Part shown: positions 8,420 through 17,960 of the stretch, piece after piece
How the letters are laid out: the number at the start of each line of letters is the position of its first letter
Position numbering within the stretch: position 1 is the stretch's first letter
Assembly (NCBI RefSeq): GCF_001648475.1
Contig: NZ_LXSQ01000017.1
Location: 18,675 to 82,674, forward strand
Source: Eikenella halliae
GTDB lineage: Bacteria > Pseudomonadota > Gammaproteobacteria > Burkholderiales > Neisseriaceae
Direction of reading: 5' to 3'
DNA: 64,000 bases
Made by a program: the position numbers and the translations under genes
Notes under the pieces: model-generated
The model's input: the letters and a program-made list of their open reading frames with translations, nothing else
Told to the model about the DNA's origin: nothing
The model's database searches: none

Positions 8420-9604
8420 ATGTCGCGCCGCCCTCCTTTCCAGCCCGACAAATCCCTCAGCCGCCCCGAGCGCGTATTGCTGGTGGGCGTGATGCTGGCC
8501 GACAGTTTCTCCGGCAGCAACGAGCAGCGCGCCCGCGCTTTTCAAAACGTGTTGGACGAAGCCGCTGAGCTGGTGCGTGCCGGCGGCGGGGAGTTGGTGC
8601 ACGTTTCCACCGCCCGCCGCGACCGCCCCAGCGGCGCCTTGTTTGTGGGCACGGGCAAAGCCGAGGAGCTGGCGGCCGAAGTGCGGGCACACAATATCGA
8701 ATTGGCCGTGTTCAACCACGAGCTCACGCCCACGCAGGAGCGCAACCTCGAAGAGAAGCTGCAATGCCGCGTGCTCGACCGCGTGGGGCTGATTCTCGCC
8801 ATTTTCGCCCAGCGCGCGCAAAGCCAGGAAGGCCGCCTGCAAGTGGAGCTGGCGCAGCTCACCCACCTCTCCGGCCGTCTGGTGCGCGGCTACGGCCACC
8901 TGCAAAGCCAAAAAGGCGGCATCGGCCTCAAAGGTCCGGGCGAAACCCAGCTCGAAACCGACCGCCGCCTGATCGCCCAAAAAATCACCACCCTGAAAAA
9001 ACGCCTTGCCGACGTGCGCCGCCAGCGTGCCACCCGCCGCAAAGCCCGCCAGCAGGGCAGCCTGCCCACTTTCGCCTTGGTGGGCTACACCAACACCGGC
9101 AAATCCAGCCTGTTCAACCGCCTCACCAAAGCCGACGTGCTGGCCAAAGACCAGCTCTTCGCCACGCTCGACACCACCGCCCGCCGCCTGTATCTCGACC
9201 GCGAGCACAGCATCATCCTCACCGACACCGTAGGCTTCGTGCGCGACCTGCCGCACCGCCTGGTGGCTGCTTTCTCCGCCACGCTGGAGGAAACCGCCCA
9301 AGCCGACGTCTTGCTCCATGTGGCCGACGTTTCCCAGCCCGACTACGAGCAGCGTATGGAAGACGTCAACCGTGTGCTGGCCGAAATCGGTGCCGCCGAT
9401 GTGCCGCAGCTCTTGCTGTATAACAAAATCGACCTCCTGCCCGCCGAACAGCAACAGCCCGGCATCCTGCGCAGTAAAAGCGGCCAAATCGCCGCTGTGC
9501 GCCTCTCCGTTACCCAAAGCCTGGGCTTGGACGACTTGCGCCAGGCATTGATTGAGTGGGCGGATACGCATAGCAAGGCATCAGGCGGCAAAGAGGCTAC
9601 CTGA
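8420..9604 (+). CDS. hflX: GTPase HflX, ribosome-splitting factor
   Basis: A 394-residue HflX-family GTPase that binds 50S subunits and rescues stalled ribosomes under heat or stress. An N-terminal HflX domain (about 1-175) with the glycine-rich KGGIGLKGPGETQLETDRR is followed by a coiled region and the G domain: G1 GYTNTGKSS (about 217), G3 DTVGF (about 265), G4 NKID (about 342). The ATG at 8420 is chosen over 8387, which overlaps the -10 box. The stop lies in a DUS (GAGGCTACCTGA, 9595). Confidence 0.93.
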   Translation: MSRRPPFQPDKSLSRPERVLLVGVMLADSFSGSNEQRARAFQNVLDEAAELVRAGGGELVHVSTARRDRPSGALFVGTGKAEELAAEVRAHNIELAVFNHELTPTQERNLEEKLQCRVLDRVGLILAIFAQRAQSQEGRLQVELAQLTHLSGRLVRGYGHLQSQKGGIGLKGPGETQLETDRRLIAQKITTLKKRLADVRRQRATRRKARQQGSLPTFALVGYTNTGKSSLFNRLTKADVLAKDQLFATLDTTARRLYLDREHSIILTDTVGFVRDLPHRLVAAFSATLEETAQADVLLHVADVSQPDYEQRMEDVNRVLAEIGAADVPQLLLYNKIDLLPAEQQQPGILRSKSGQIAAVRLSVTQSLGLDDLRQALIEWADTHSKASGGKEAT

Positions 9605-9754
9605 AAAAGCCTTAAACCCCTGTCATCCTGTTATACCGTTTTCAAGCAGCCCCTACCGCCATACAGGCTACCTGAAATTCGCTTTAGGCAGCCTCCTTTC
9701 CATTCCACCCCGCCGCCCCAAGGCCACCATCGCCCCCGTCCGAGGAATCCCACC

Positions 9755-12313
9755 ATGCCGCAATCCCCGCAGCTTTTGGCGCAAGAGCTGGCCGAGCACA
9801 AACGGCAAATCGTTGCCGACTACCGCCGCCACCGCAGCCCGCAGCGTTTTTTTGCCGACCACACCGCCCTGCTCTCCCACACCGTTACCGCGCTGTGGCG
9901 GCAGATGCAGCCGACAGGGGAGCTGGCGCTGCTGGCGCTGGGCGGCTTCGGGCGCGGCGAGATGTATCCGCATTCCGATGTGGATTTGGGCATTGTGGCG
10001 GCCGATTCCCTGACTGAAACGCAGCAGCGGCAAATTGAAACTTGGCTGCAAACCTTGTGGGACATGGGGCTGAATCCCTCGCTGAAAACCGGCAGCGTGG
10101 CCGAGCTGTGCGCCGGAGCGGCAGAAGATTTAACCGGCGACACCTCGCTTTTGGAAGCCCGCCTGCTCCACGGCAGCCGGGAATTGTTTGCCCGCCTGTG
10201 CCGCGATTTAGACGTGCAGCGCGACCTAACGGCCTTTGCCGAAGGCAAACTGCTGGAATTGCAGCAGCGGCACCTGAAAGCGCAAGCAGGCAGCAGCCTG
10301 GAGCCGAACCTGAAAACCTGCCCCGGCGGCCTGCGCGATATCCACACCATGCTCTGGCTGGCGCGGGTGCAGGGCATTTCGCCGCAACTGCACCGCCTCG
10401 CCCGCCAAGGCATCCTCACCCGCACCGAAGCGGCCATGCTGCGCCGCAGCCACCGCAGCCTGGCACGCATCCGCATCGAGCTGCACCTGGCCGCCGGCAA
10501 GCCGCAGGAGCAGCTGCGTTTCGACTTGCAGCCGCAGGTGGCCTACGCGCTGGGCTACACCGATGAAAGCAAACAAGTGCGCAGCGAGCGGCTGATGCAC
10601 ACGCTCTACCGCGCGGTGAAAACCGTGAAGCAGCTGGGCGGCATCCTGCTGCCGATGCTGCGCGGGCGCATTTCCTCGCCGCTGCCGCGCGTGGTGCTGG
10701 ATTTGGACGAGCACTATTTCCAAGTAAACAACCTCATCGCCGTACGCGACAAAACTCTGTTCCGCCGCGAGCCGCAGCATATTTTCAAGGTGCTGGAACG
10801 GTGGCAGCAATACAGCGACCTCTCCGGCCTCTCCCCCGAAACCCTGCGCTCCTGGTGGCAGGCCGTGCAAAAAATCGATGGCCGCTTTTATGCCGATCCG
10901 GCCAACCGCCGCCGCTTCGTGGGCTTCTTCCGCCACGGCGGCGGGCTCACCCACCTGCTGCGCTTCCTCAACCTCTACGGCGCGCTTTCGCACTACCTGC
11001 CCGAGTGGGGCAAAATCGTCGGCCTGCTGCAACACGACCTGTTCCACGTTTACCCCGTGGACGACCACATCCTGATGGTGGTGCGCAATATGCGCCGGCT
11101 GGCTCTGGAAGCGCACAGCCACGAGCTGCCTTTTGCCAGCGCCCTGATGCACGCCTTCGAGCGCAAACCCGTGCTGTATTTGGCCGCCCTGTTTCACGAC
11201 ATCGCCAAGGGGCGCGGCGGCGACCACGCCGAACTGGGTATGGAAGACGCCCGCCGCTTCGCCGCCGACCATTTCCTGAGCCAATACGAAACCGACCTGC
11301 TCGTGTGGCTGGTGGGCAACCATCTTTTCATGTCGCTCACCGCGCAGAAAGAAGACATCCAAGACCCGGCCGTGGTGGCCGCCTTCTGCCGCCGCGTGCA
11401 AACGCCCGAGCGGCTCACCGCGCTTTACCTGCTCACCGTGGCCGATATGCGCGGCACCAACCCCAAAATCTGGAATGCCTGGAAAGCCAGCCTGCTCGAA
11501 ACCCTGTTCCGCTCCGCCCTGCAATACTTCGGCGGCCAAACCACCAGCCGCGATATGGCCGTGAGCCGCCGCCAGCAAAAAGCCCGCCAGGCCTTGGCCG
11601 AAGCGGGCGTGGGCGAAGCGCAAAGCCGCGAACTGTGGCAACAGCTCGGGCAGGCCTATTTCGTGCGCCACAGCGCCGATATCATCCTGTGGCACTTGCC
11701 CCTGCTTGCTGCCGATGCCGCAACGCCCCAAGCCCACATCCGCCCCCTAAGCGCAACCGGCGGCCTGCAAGTGATGGTGTTCATGCCCAACCGCGACCGC
11801 CTGTTTGCCGGCTTGTGCCGCCTGTTCGGCCGCCACCAGCTCGGCATCCTCGCCGCCCACGCCTACGTTACCGACCACCAATACATTCTCGACACCTTCG
11901 TACTGCAACTGCCCGCCAACTGCCTGCCCGGCGACATCGAGCGCATCGGCAGCCGCCTGCAGCAAGCATTAAACCAATTCGTGCACCACCCGCCTGCCGC
12001 CGCCGAGCCCGCCCCAGCCCCCCGCCAGATGAGCCGCCGCCTGCGCCACCTGCCCATCGCCCCGCGCATCACCCTCTCCGCCGAAGAAACCGCCGGCGCC
12101 TACACCCTGGAAATCATCACCGCCAACCGCGCCTTCCTGCTGGCCGACATCGCCGACGTATTCGCCCAACTCAACATCAGCCTCAGCTACGCCGCCATCG
12201 CCACCTTCGACGAACGCGTGGAAGACAGCTTCCTAATCCGCCACCCCCAGCTGGCCGACACCGCCTTCCAGCTCAAACTCGAACGGCTGCTGCTGGAGCG
12301 CATCGGCGGCTGA
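9755..12313 (+). CDS. glnD: [Protein-PII] uridylyltransferase / uridylyl-removing enzyme
   Basis: An 852-residue bifunctional sensor of glutamine that adds UMP to PII when nitrogen is short and removes it when glutamine is high. Domains: nucleotidyltransferase with GGFGRGEMYPHSDVDLGI (about 65-83), GlnD linker region with CPGGLRDIHTMLWL (about 189), HD phosphohydrolase with HDIAKGRGGDHAELG (about 480), and two C-terminal ACT domains (about 665-740 and 775-850). Full length for the family. Upstream DUS at 9595 and 9664 separate it from hflX. Confidence 0.95.
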   Translation: MPQSPQLLAQELAEHKRQIVADYRRHRSPQRFFADHTALLSHTVTALWRQMQPTGELALLALGGFGRGEMYPHSDVDLGIVAADSLTETQQRQIETWLQTLWDMGLNPSLKTGSVAELCAGAAEDLTGDTSLLEARLLHGSRELFARLCRDLDVQRDLTAFAEGKLLELQQRHLKAQAGSSLEPNLKTCPGGLRDIHTMLWLARVQGISPQLHRLARQGILTRTEAAMLRRSHRSLARIRIELHLAAGKPQEQLRFDLQPQVAYALGYTDESKQVRSERLMHTLYRAVKTVKQLGGILLPMLRGRISSPLPRVVLDLDEHYFQVNNLIAVRDKTLFRREPQHIFKVLERWQQYSDLSGLSPETLRSWWQAVQKIDGRFYADPANRRRFVGFFRHGGGLTHLLRFLNLYGALSHYLPEWGKIVGLLQHDLFHVYPVDDHILMVVRNMRRLALEAHSHELPFASALMHAFERKPVLYLAALFHDIAKGRGGDHAELGMEDARRFAADHFLSQYETDLLVWLVGNHLFMSLTAQKEDIQDPAVVAAFCRRVQTPERLTALYLLTVADMRGTNPKIWNAWKASLLETLFRSALQYFGGQTTSRDMAVSRRQQKARQALAEAGVGEAQSRELWQQLGQAYFVRHSADIILWHLPLLAADAATPQAHIRPLSATGGLQVMVFMPNRDRLFAGLCRLFGRHQLGILAAHAYVTDHQYILDTFVLQLPANCLPGDIERIGSRLQQALNQFVHHPPAAAEPAPAPRQMSRRLRHLPIAPRITLSAEETAGAYTLEIITANRAFLLADIADVFAQLNISLSYAAIATFDERVEDSFLIRHPQLADTAFQLKLERLLLERIGG

Positions 12314-12370
12314 ACGCAGGCTACCTGAAACCCTTAAGTACGGCTTCGCACCCGCCCTCCGCAACGGCAA

Positions 12371-12443
12371 AGGCTACCTGAAAACCAATATACGCGAACC
12401 GTATGCTTGTTTTCTCTGCTGCTTCCGATTTTCAGGTAGCCTT
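12371..12443 (+). terminator. DUS pair after glnD
   Basis: DUS at 12371 (forward) and 12430 (reverse) can form a stem with a 48-base loop, ending in a short T run; another forward DUS lies at 12318 just after the glnD stop. Terminator function is plausible but the loop is long. Confidence 0.45.
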
Positions 12444-12561
12444 TAAGGGCAAACAGCCCCCTGCCCTATCCGTCCCGGAGGCTGCCGGCCGCCAAACCGT
12501 CGTTGCCCCGGCCCGCCCGCTCCAGTAAACTGCCCGCGTTTGTATTTCTCCCCTCCACACC

Positions 12562-13677
12562 ATGCCCCAAGCCCTCAACCTCCGCAACGGAACCATCACC
12601 TACGACAATTTCTTCTGGCTGCTGGAGCACGCCGATAAAAACCCGGCCGACCTGCTTTTAAGCGAAGACCTGCTGCAAATCAGCTTTGGCGGCGGGCAAT
12701 ACCTGCTCGATGCGGGCTGGTATGGCTTCGGCCCGCGCGGGCGGTTTGGCGTGATGCTGGTGGAAAACCAAGATTGGGAACATCCGCTGCGCCAAGAATA
12801 CACCCGCGAAATCAGCCGCCTGCCTGCCCTGCTGCAGGAATGCATCGACTGGCTCTGGCACACCCGCATCGCCCCGGCCGAGGCCGATCCCCGCCCGCTG
12901 CTGCAAGTAGTGGCCGGCATTGTGTATAACGATCGCGGCGAGGTGCTGCTCAGTTCGCGCCCCGCAGGCAAGGCCTATGCGGGTTATTGGGAATTTGCCG
13001 GCGGCAAGGTGGAGGCGGGCGAGGGCGAACTGGCGGCATTGCGCCGCGAGTTTGCCGAAGAACTGGGCATTCAAATCCGCAGCGCCGTGCCGTGGCTCGC
13101 CAAAACCCACAGCTACGAACACGCCCATGTGCGGCTGCATTTTTTCCGCGTGCCGGCCGACGGCTGGCGCGGCGAATTGCAGGCGCGCGAAGGCCAACAA
13201 TGGCGCTGGCAACAGCCGGGGCGTTATGATGTGTCGCCCATGCTGCCGGCCAATGCCGCGCTGCTGGCGGCGCTGGCTTTGCCCATGCAGTTTTCAGGTA
13301 GCCTGAATGAGGGTTTGCACGCGGCAGACGGTTTTTGCGTGCTGCCGCTTCATGCCGCCAACCCGCCGCCGGGCAGCCGCCTGCTGGCGGACTTAGCCGA
13401 TTTGGCCGCCGACACGCCGGACGGTGTGCGCCGCTGGCCGCTGGTGCACTCGCCCGGCGGCCTTGCCGCCGCTGCCGCCGCCCAAGCCGAAGCCGCCGTG
13501 TGGCCGACAGATAACGCAACCGCGGCGGAACAAGCCTGCGCCGCGCTGGCCGAAGGCGTGCCGCTGCCGCTGGTGCTGCTGCCTGCCAATGCGGCGCTGG
13601 CAGCGCGTTATGCCGAGCGCTGGCTCGCGGCGGGGGCGCAGGCGGTGGTGCGCGGCAGTGAAGATAATTTCAGGTAG
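12562..13677 (+). CDS. Nudix hydrolase (MutT-like) with extra N- and C-terminal domains
   Basis: A 371-residue protein. The middle (about 110-245) is a Nudix domain with a full box GGKVEAGEGELAALRREFAEELGI spread over 147-170, typical of MutT-like enzymes that clean oxidised dGTP or related nucleotides. The N-terminal 105 residues form an unrecognised conserved-looking domain. The Ala-rich C-terminal 120 residues occupy the place of the TMP-synthase-like domain in some MutT fusions, but I cannot see its catalytic motifs. A DUS is in frame at 13292 (FSGSL), and the stop TAG at 13675 belongs to another DUS, so the gene end was set by an uptake sequence. Confidence 0.8.
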   Translation: MPQALNLRNGTITYDNFFWLLEHADKNPADLLLSEDLLQISFGGGQYLLDAGWYGFGPRGRFGVMLVENQDWEHPLRQEYTREISRLPALLQECIDWLWHTRIAPAEADPRPLLQVVAGIVYNDRGEVLLSSRPAGKAYAGYWEFAGGKVEAGEGELAALRREFAEELGIQIRSAVPWLAKTHSYEHAHVRLHFFRVPADGWRGELQAREGQQWRWQQPGRYDVSPMLPANAALLAALALPMQFSGSLNEGLHAADGFCVLPLHAANPPPGSRLLADLADLAADTPDGVRRWPLVHSPGGLAAAAAAQAEAAVWPTDNATAAEQACAALAEGVPLPLVLLPANAALAARYAERWLAAGAQAVVRGSEDNFR

Positions 13678-13756
13678 CCTTTGCAATGCCTTTATAATGA
13701 CGGCCGAAGTTTTTCAGGTAGCCTCCTCCCTTCCCACCACCTCACAAGGAATCCCC

Positions 13757-15340
13757 ATGCTCCCCACAATCAAACGCGCCCTCATCAGCCTTTCCGATAA
13801 AACCGGTGCCGTTGAATTTGCCCGCACGCTCGACAAGCTCGGCGTGGCCATCCTCTCCACCGGTGGTACGGCCAAGCTCTTGGCCGATGCGGGCATTCCC
13901 GTCATCGAAGTGTCCGACTACACCGGCTTCCCCGAAATGCTCGACGGCCGCGTGAAAACGCTGCACCCGAAAATCCACGGCGGCATCCTCGGCCGACGCG
14001 ATCTGCTTGATCACGTTGCCACCATGGAAGAGCACGACATCGGCAACATCGACCTCGTGTGCGTCAACCTCTACCCCTTCGCCGCCACCATCGCCAAACC
14101 CGGCTGCACGCTGGAAGACGCGATTGAAAACATCGACATCGGCGGCCCGACCATGGTGCGCTCCGCCGCAAAAAACTGGAAACACGTCGCCATCGTTACC
14201 GACACCGCCGACTTCCCCGCCATCGCCGCCGAAATGGAAGCCAACGGCGGCGCGTTGAGCGACAAAACCCGCTTCAACCTGTCGCGCAAAGCGTTCAGCC
14301 ACACCGCCCAATACGACGGCATGATTTCCAACTACTTAACCTCGCTTTCAGACGGCGTCTTGAGCGGCACGCCCGAAGTCGGCGAATTCCCAAGCCAGTT
14401 CAACCAAAGCTGGATTAAAGTTCAAGACATGCGCTACGGCGAAAACCCGCACCAGCGCGCCGCGTTCTACCGCGATGTGTACCCCGCCGCAGGCAGCCTC
14501 GCCGCCTACAAACAACTGCAAGGCAAAGAATTGTCGTACAACAATATCGCCGATGCCGATGCCGCATGGGAAGCCGTCAAGTCCTTCGACGCGCCCGCCT
14601 GCGTGATTGTGAAACACGCCAATCCGTGCGGCGTCGCCGTCGCAGCCGATACCTTGACCGCCTACAAACTCGCCTACGCCACCGACACCACCAGCGCGTT
14701 CGGCGGCATCATCGCCTTCAACCGCGAAGTGGACGGCGCAACCGTGAAACAGATTACCGACAACCAGTTTATGGAAGTCCTCATGGCGCCCAAGTTCACC
14801 GCCGAAGCCCTCGAAATCGCCGCCGCCAAGAAAAACGTGCGCGTGTTGGAAGTGCCGCTTGAAGCAGGCGCGAACCGCTTCGAACTCAAACGCGTCGGCG
14901 GCGGGCTGTTGGTGCAAACGCCCGACATCCACCGCATCAGCCGCGCCGATTTGAAAGTCGTCTCCAAACGCCAACCGACCAAACAGGAATGGAACGATTT
15001 GCTGTTCGTCTGGAACGTCGCCAAATACGTCAAATCCAACGCCATCGTGTTCGGCAAAGGTGGCCAGACCTACGGCATCGGCGCAGGCCAAATGAGCCGC
15101 GTGGACAGCACCCGCATCGCCGCCCGAAAAGCGCAAGATGCAGGCCTAGACTTACACGGCGCATGTGCCGCCTCTGATGCCTTCTTCCCCTTCCGCGACG
15201 GCGTGGACGTGATTGCCGAGCAAGGCATCAAAGCCATCATCCACCCCGCAGGCTCGATGCGCGATCAGGAAGTCTTCGACGCGGCGGACGAACACGGTAT
15301 TGCGATGGTAGTAACGGGCGTGCGCCATTTCAGGCATTGA
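13757..15340 (+). CDS. purH: Bifunctional AICAR formyltransferase / IMP cyclohydrolase
   Basis: A 527-residue enzyme for the last two steps of IMP synthesis. The N-terminal MGS-like cyclohydrolase (RALISLSDKTG, STGGTAKLL, GFPEMLDGRVKTLHPKIHGG) is followed by the transformylase (RYGENPHQ about 220; KHANPCGVA about 290; C-terminal HPAGSMRDQE). The open frame extends further upstream to 13424, but homology begins at this ATG, which has AAGGA seven bases before it. A TATAAT lies at 13693-13698 and a DUS at 13714 between promoter and gene. Confidence 0.96.
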   Translation: MLPTIKRALISLSDKTGAVEFARTLDKLGVAILSTGGTAKLLADAGIPVIEVSDYTGFPEMLDGRVKTLHPKIHGGILGRRDLLDHVATMEEHDIGNIDLVCVNLYPFAATIAKPGCTLEDAIENIDIGGPTMVRSAAKNWKHVAIVTDTADFPAIAAEMEANGGALSDKTRFNLSRKAFSHTAQYDGMISNYLTSLSDGVLSGTPEVGEFPSQFNQSWIKVQDMRYGENPHQRAAFYRDVYPAAGSLAAYKQLQGKELSYNNIADADAAWEAVKSFDAPACVIVKHANPCGVAVAADTLTAYKLAYATDTTSAFGGIIAFNREVDGATVKQITDNQFMEVLMAPKFTAEALEIAAAKKNVRVLEVPLEAGANRFELKRVGGGLLVQTPDIHRISRADLKVVSKRQPTKQEWNDLLFVWNVAKYVKSNAIVFGKGGQTYGIGAGQMSRVDSTRIAARKAQDAGLDLHGACAASDAFFPFRDGVDVIAEQGIKAIIHPAGSMRDQEVFDAADEHGIAMVVTGVRHFRH

Positions 15341-15420
15341 GTTTTCAAATAGCTTTAATGTATGATAAGGCTACCTGAAAACTGTATTTCCTAACTTTTT
15401 TGATATTGATGGAGAAAAAA

Positions 15421-16149
15421 ATGGCAATAAAAAATCAGATTCCTTTATCGGATTATTCATGGCTGGATAAATGCAACAAAGAAACTTTTAAAACTTGGAC
15501 AATTCCCAATCCAATTAAAAGCAACTATACAGATGGGGAAAAAAGAGAGTTTCTGATTGAATTTAATGGATTTTCTTTTCATGATTATCTTTCCATTTCA
15601 AGCGGATGCGAAATTTACCTGCCATCCCATCTTAGCCAAATTATCGAAACCGAGTGGGAGAGAGAGTCAACCATTTCCGTTGTTTTTACTGCGCTAGATT
15701 TATTGGGAAGTCCAAAAATAGGAGATAAAATCACCGACAGTAATTCTGCCAAAGGTTGGGATGTTCTACGTACTGCAAAAGTTCGACTCGGCCATGCTAA
15801 ATTTAAAAAGGGGCTGACAGATTATTGGGAAGATAAATGTGCTGTTCTTGGAATTAAAAATCCTATCGGCGGAAAATTTTTAATTGCTTCTCATATTATT
15901 CCTTGGTCAATTGCTAATGAAAACGACAAGGTACAGCAATTTAACGGGCTATTATTATCTCCGCACCTAGATCGCCTATTTGATGCGGGCTATATTAGTT
16001 TTGATGATCATGGCAAGCTTCTTTATAAGCCAGAATATAGCGAATTATTGAAACAAATGGCTATTCCTTCCGCTAGTAAACTTCGAAAATTAGATAAACG
16101 GCATATCCCATTTTTACGGAAACATCGAGAAATTTTTGATTTTGAATAA
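15421..16149 (+). CDS. HNH endonuclease domain protein, horizontally acquired
   Basis: A 242-residue protein whose C-terminal half is an HNH nuclease of the type found in many solitary restriction-like enzymes: a WEDKCAVLGI strand (one Cys), then LIASHIIPWS (the His of the catalytic strand, about residue 162), NGLLLSPHLDRLFDAGYI and a closing beta strand. The N-terminal 110 residues are unrecognised. The gene is much richer in AT than its neighbours and has no DUS inside, both signs of recent transfer. No methyltransferase is adjacent. ATG 15421 is chosen because GGAG lies six bases upstream. Confidence 0.75.
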   Translation: MAIKNQIPLSDYSWLDKCNKETFKTWTIPNPIKSNYTDGEKREFLIEFNGFSFHDYLSISSGCEIYLPSHLSQIIETEWERESTISVVFTALDLLGSPKIGDKITDSNSAKGWDVLRTAKVRLGHAKFKKGLTDYWEDKCAVLGIKNPIGGKFLIASHIIPWSIANENDKVQQFNGLLLSPHLDRLFDAGYISFDDHGKLLYKPEYSELLKQMAIPSASKLRKLDKRHIPFLRKHREIFDFE

Positions 16150-16194
16150 AATAAAGGCTACCTGAAAACTTTATAGCGAATTAATTTATAAAAG

Positions 16195-16224
16195 GTTTTG
16201 TCGGATACAAGTATCCGACAAAAC
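16195..16224. repeat. Perfect 14-bp palindrome
   Basis: GTTTTGTCGGATAC, two bases, then its exact complement. It follows the AT-rich HNH gene and a DUS at 16156. It could be a terminator hairpin for that gene (the arm ends in A/T-rich sequence) or a small repeat; no second copy is seen in the window. Confidence 0.7.
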
Positions 16225-16264
16225 TATGATTACTGCTTTTTCAGGTAGCCTCAAGAACAAACCC

Positions 16265-16981
16265 ATGGAACCTCAAGAACTCGATACCCTAGATCTCAAC
16301 GAAGCCCTCGCCGAAATCCTGCAAGCCCACGGCTATGCCTGCCAAACGCGGGGCGACAAAATCCTGCCCGATTTCGCCGTGCCCGTGCAGCTCGAAACCT
16401 GGGTGTTTCCGCGCGAACACGCCAACGGCGTGGTGGTGAGCCGTTTCGATGTCGGCATCACCCTGCCCGACGGGCGCGAACTCTACGAATGCTGCGGCGA
16501 CATCGGCGAGAATCTGGAAGAAGCCGTTTCGCGCAACCTGCACAGCTTCTGTACCAACAGCCTGCATGTTTTGCTGGACGCCTTCAACCCCAACGAAAAC
16601 CATTGCCCGCACAAAATCTGGACAGCCCGCAACGGCAACCGTTTCCAAGCCATTTTGGGCGACTGGACAACGAAAAAACTGGGCGAAGACACCGACGGCG
16701 ATGATGCAGAAACCATCGGCAACATCATCCCCGAAGCGCTGGAAAGCACGCTGCAAACCATCATCTGTCATCAAAACCTCACAGCGCAGTATCACTTAAT
16801 CCGCTTCTTCTACGCCCAATCGGACAACGAAACGACGAACGTGGAATTTATGATCGACAACCAAGACGATGCCGCCGAAGAAGAACAACAGCTTGCCGCC
16901 CTCCCCTGGCCGCGCCGGGAAGCCTATTACAGCGTGCGCCGCTGCATCATGCTCAAGCCTTTGGATGAAGGCCGGGCATAA
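16265..16981 (+). CDS. Conserved hypothetical protein (possibly DUF6348-type)
   Basis: A 238-residue soluble acidic protein with no signal peptide or membrane segment. The middle (about 45-110) has a regular alternating pattern including GRELYECCGDIGENLEEAVSR and a CPHKIWTARNGN stretch; the end has an acidic DDAAEEEQQ linker. I associate it with a family of unknown function seen in Neisseria, without certainty. ATG 16265 is chosen; an upstream in-frame ATG at 16226 would translate a DUS (FSGSL). Confidence 0.65.
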   Translation: MEPQELDTLDLNEALAEILQAHGYACQTRGDKILPDFAVPVQLETWVFPREHANGVVVSRFDVGITLPDGRELYECCGDIGENLEEAVSRNLHSFCTNSLHVLLDAFNPNENHCPHKIWTARNGNRFQAILGDWTTKKLGEDTDGDDAETIGNIIPEALESTLQTIICHQNLTAQYHLIRFFYAQSDNETTNVEFMIDNQDDAAEEEQQLAALPWPRREAYYSVRRCIMLKPLDEGRA

Positions 16982-17004
16982 GCCCCTATCGTTTTGCCAT
17001 AAAG

Positions 17005-17038
17005 AAAGGCTACCTGAAATTTTTCAGGTAGCCTTTTG
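17005..17038. terminator. Bidirectional DUS terminator
   Basis: DUS at 17009 and 17025 face each other with a short T-rich loop, between the convergent genes ending at 16981 and 17061, with A and T runs on either side. Confidence 0.8.
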
Positions 17039-17060
17039 CTCAAATACGACTTACATCGGT

Positions 17061-17756
17061 TTAGTCTTCGCCGGCAAATGCCAACAGCAGGCGCAGGAGG
17101 CCGGTGAAGATGTTGTAGATGGCAACAAACAGCGTGAGCGCGGCGCTGATGTGGCTGTCTTCGCCACCTTCAATGATCACGCGCACCTGCCACATAATCA
17201 GCACGGAACTCACAATCACAAACAGGGCGGATACAGTGAGCGAGAGCGCGGGAATCTGCAGGAAGAAGCTGGCTACCATAGCAATAGCGGCCACCACAAA
17301 ACCCACGGTAACGAAGCGGGCGATGCTGTTGGTTTGGAAGGTGGGCGATTTGGCCATGGCCGCCATGCTCAGGAACACAGCGGCAGTCATTACGGCGGCG
17401 ATGCCAATGAGCTGGATGCCATTGGAAAGCGCCAGGCTGTAGTTCAAAATCGGGCCCAGCGTGAAACCGAGGCCGAAAGTGAGCACCATCAGCAGGGCAG
17501 CACCCACGTTGCTGTAGCGGTTTTTCTCAATCAGAAAGCTCATACCGTAGAAGAAGGCGAAGAAAATGCCCAGGGCAACCCAATAGTTGCCGGTGAAGCT
17601 GAACAGGCTCAGGCCGGTGGCCATGGCGACGAACGCGCCGGCAGCCGCCGGAAGGAACGAGAGCCCGAGCAGGCCGTAGGTTTTGCGCAAAATGGTGCTT
17701 TGCGCGGAAACGCTGCCGCCCACATCGGTGTAATCGTAAACATTGCGCGGTTGCAT
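17061..17756 (-). CDS. Bax inhibitor-1 family (YccA/YbhL-like) membrane protein
   Basis: A 231-residue protein with seven hydrophobic segments spaced through residues 30-225 and the family's pattern of a cytosolic N-terminus followed by LRKTYGLLGLSF. Bacterial Bax-inhibitor proteins are inner-membrane proteins; YccA interacts with FtsH and others leak Ca2+. The late acidic D/E residues near the last helices fit the family's pH/ion sensing site. An AGGAG site precedes the ATG at 17756. Convergent with the preceding gene. Confidence 0.85.
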   Translation of the reverse strand: MQPRNVYDYTDVGGSVSAQSTILRKTYGLLGLSFLPAAAGAFVAMATGLSLFSFTGNYWVALGIFFAFFYGMSFLIEKNRYSNVGAALLMVLTFGLGFTLGPILNYSLALSNGIQLIGIAAVMTAAVFLSMAAMAKSPTFQTNSIARFVTVGFVVAAIAMVASFFLQIPALSLTVSALFVIVSSVLIMWQVRVIIEGGEDSHISAALTLFVAIYNIFTGLLRLLLAFAGED

Positions 17757-17960
17757 GTGGAAAAACTCCTATTAAATATCAATTAAAAGAAACGAATGTG
17801 GATTGTAGCAGCAAATACGCCGTTTGCAAAAAATTCAGCCGTCCGCCGCCGCTGCCTGCTTCAGCAGTCAAACAGCAAGATGGGGCAACAGGGCAGGTTT
17901 GCAAGCGTTGCAGCATATATTTGGCTATAATTCAGCACTTTCTATTCCCTGCCGCACACC

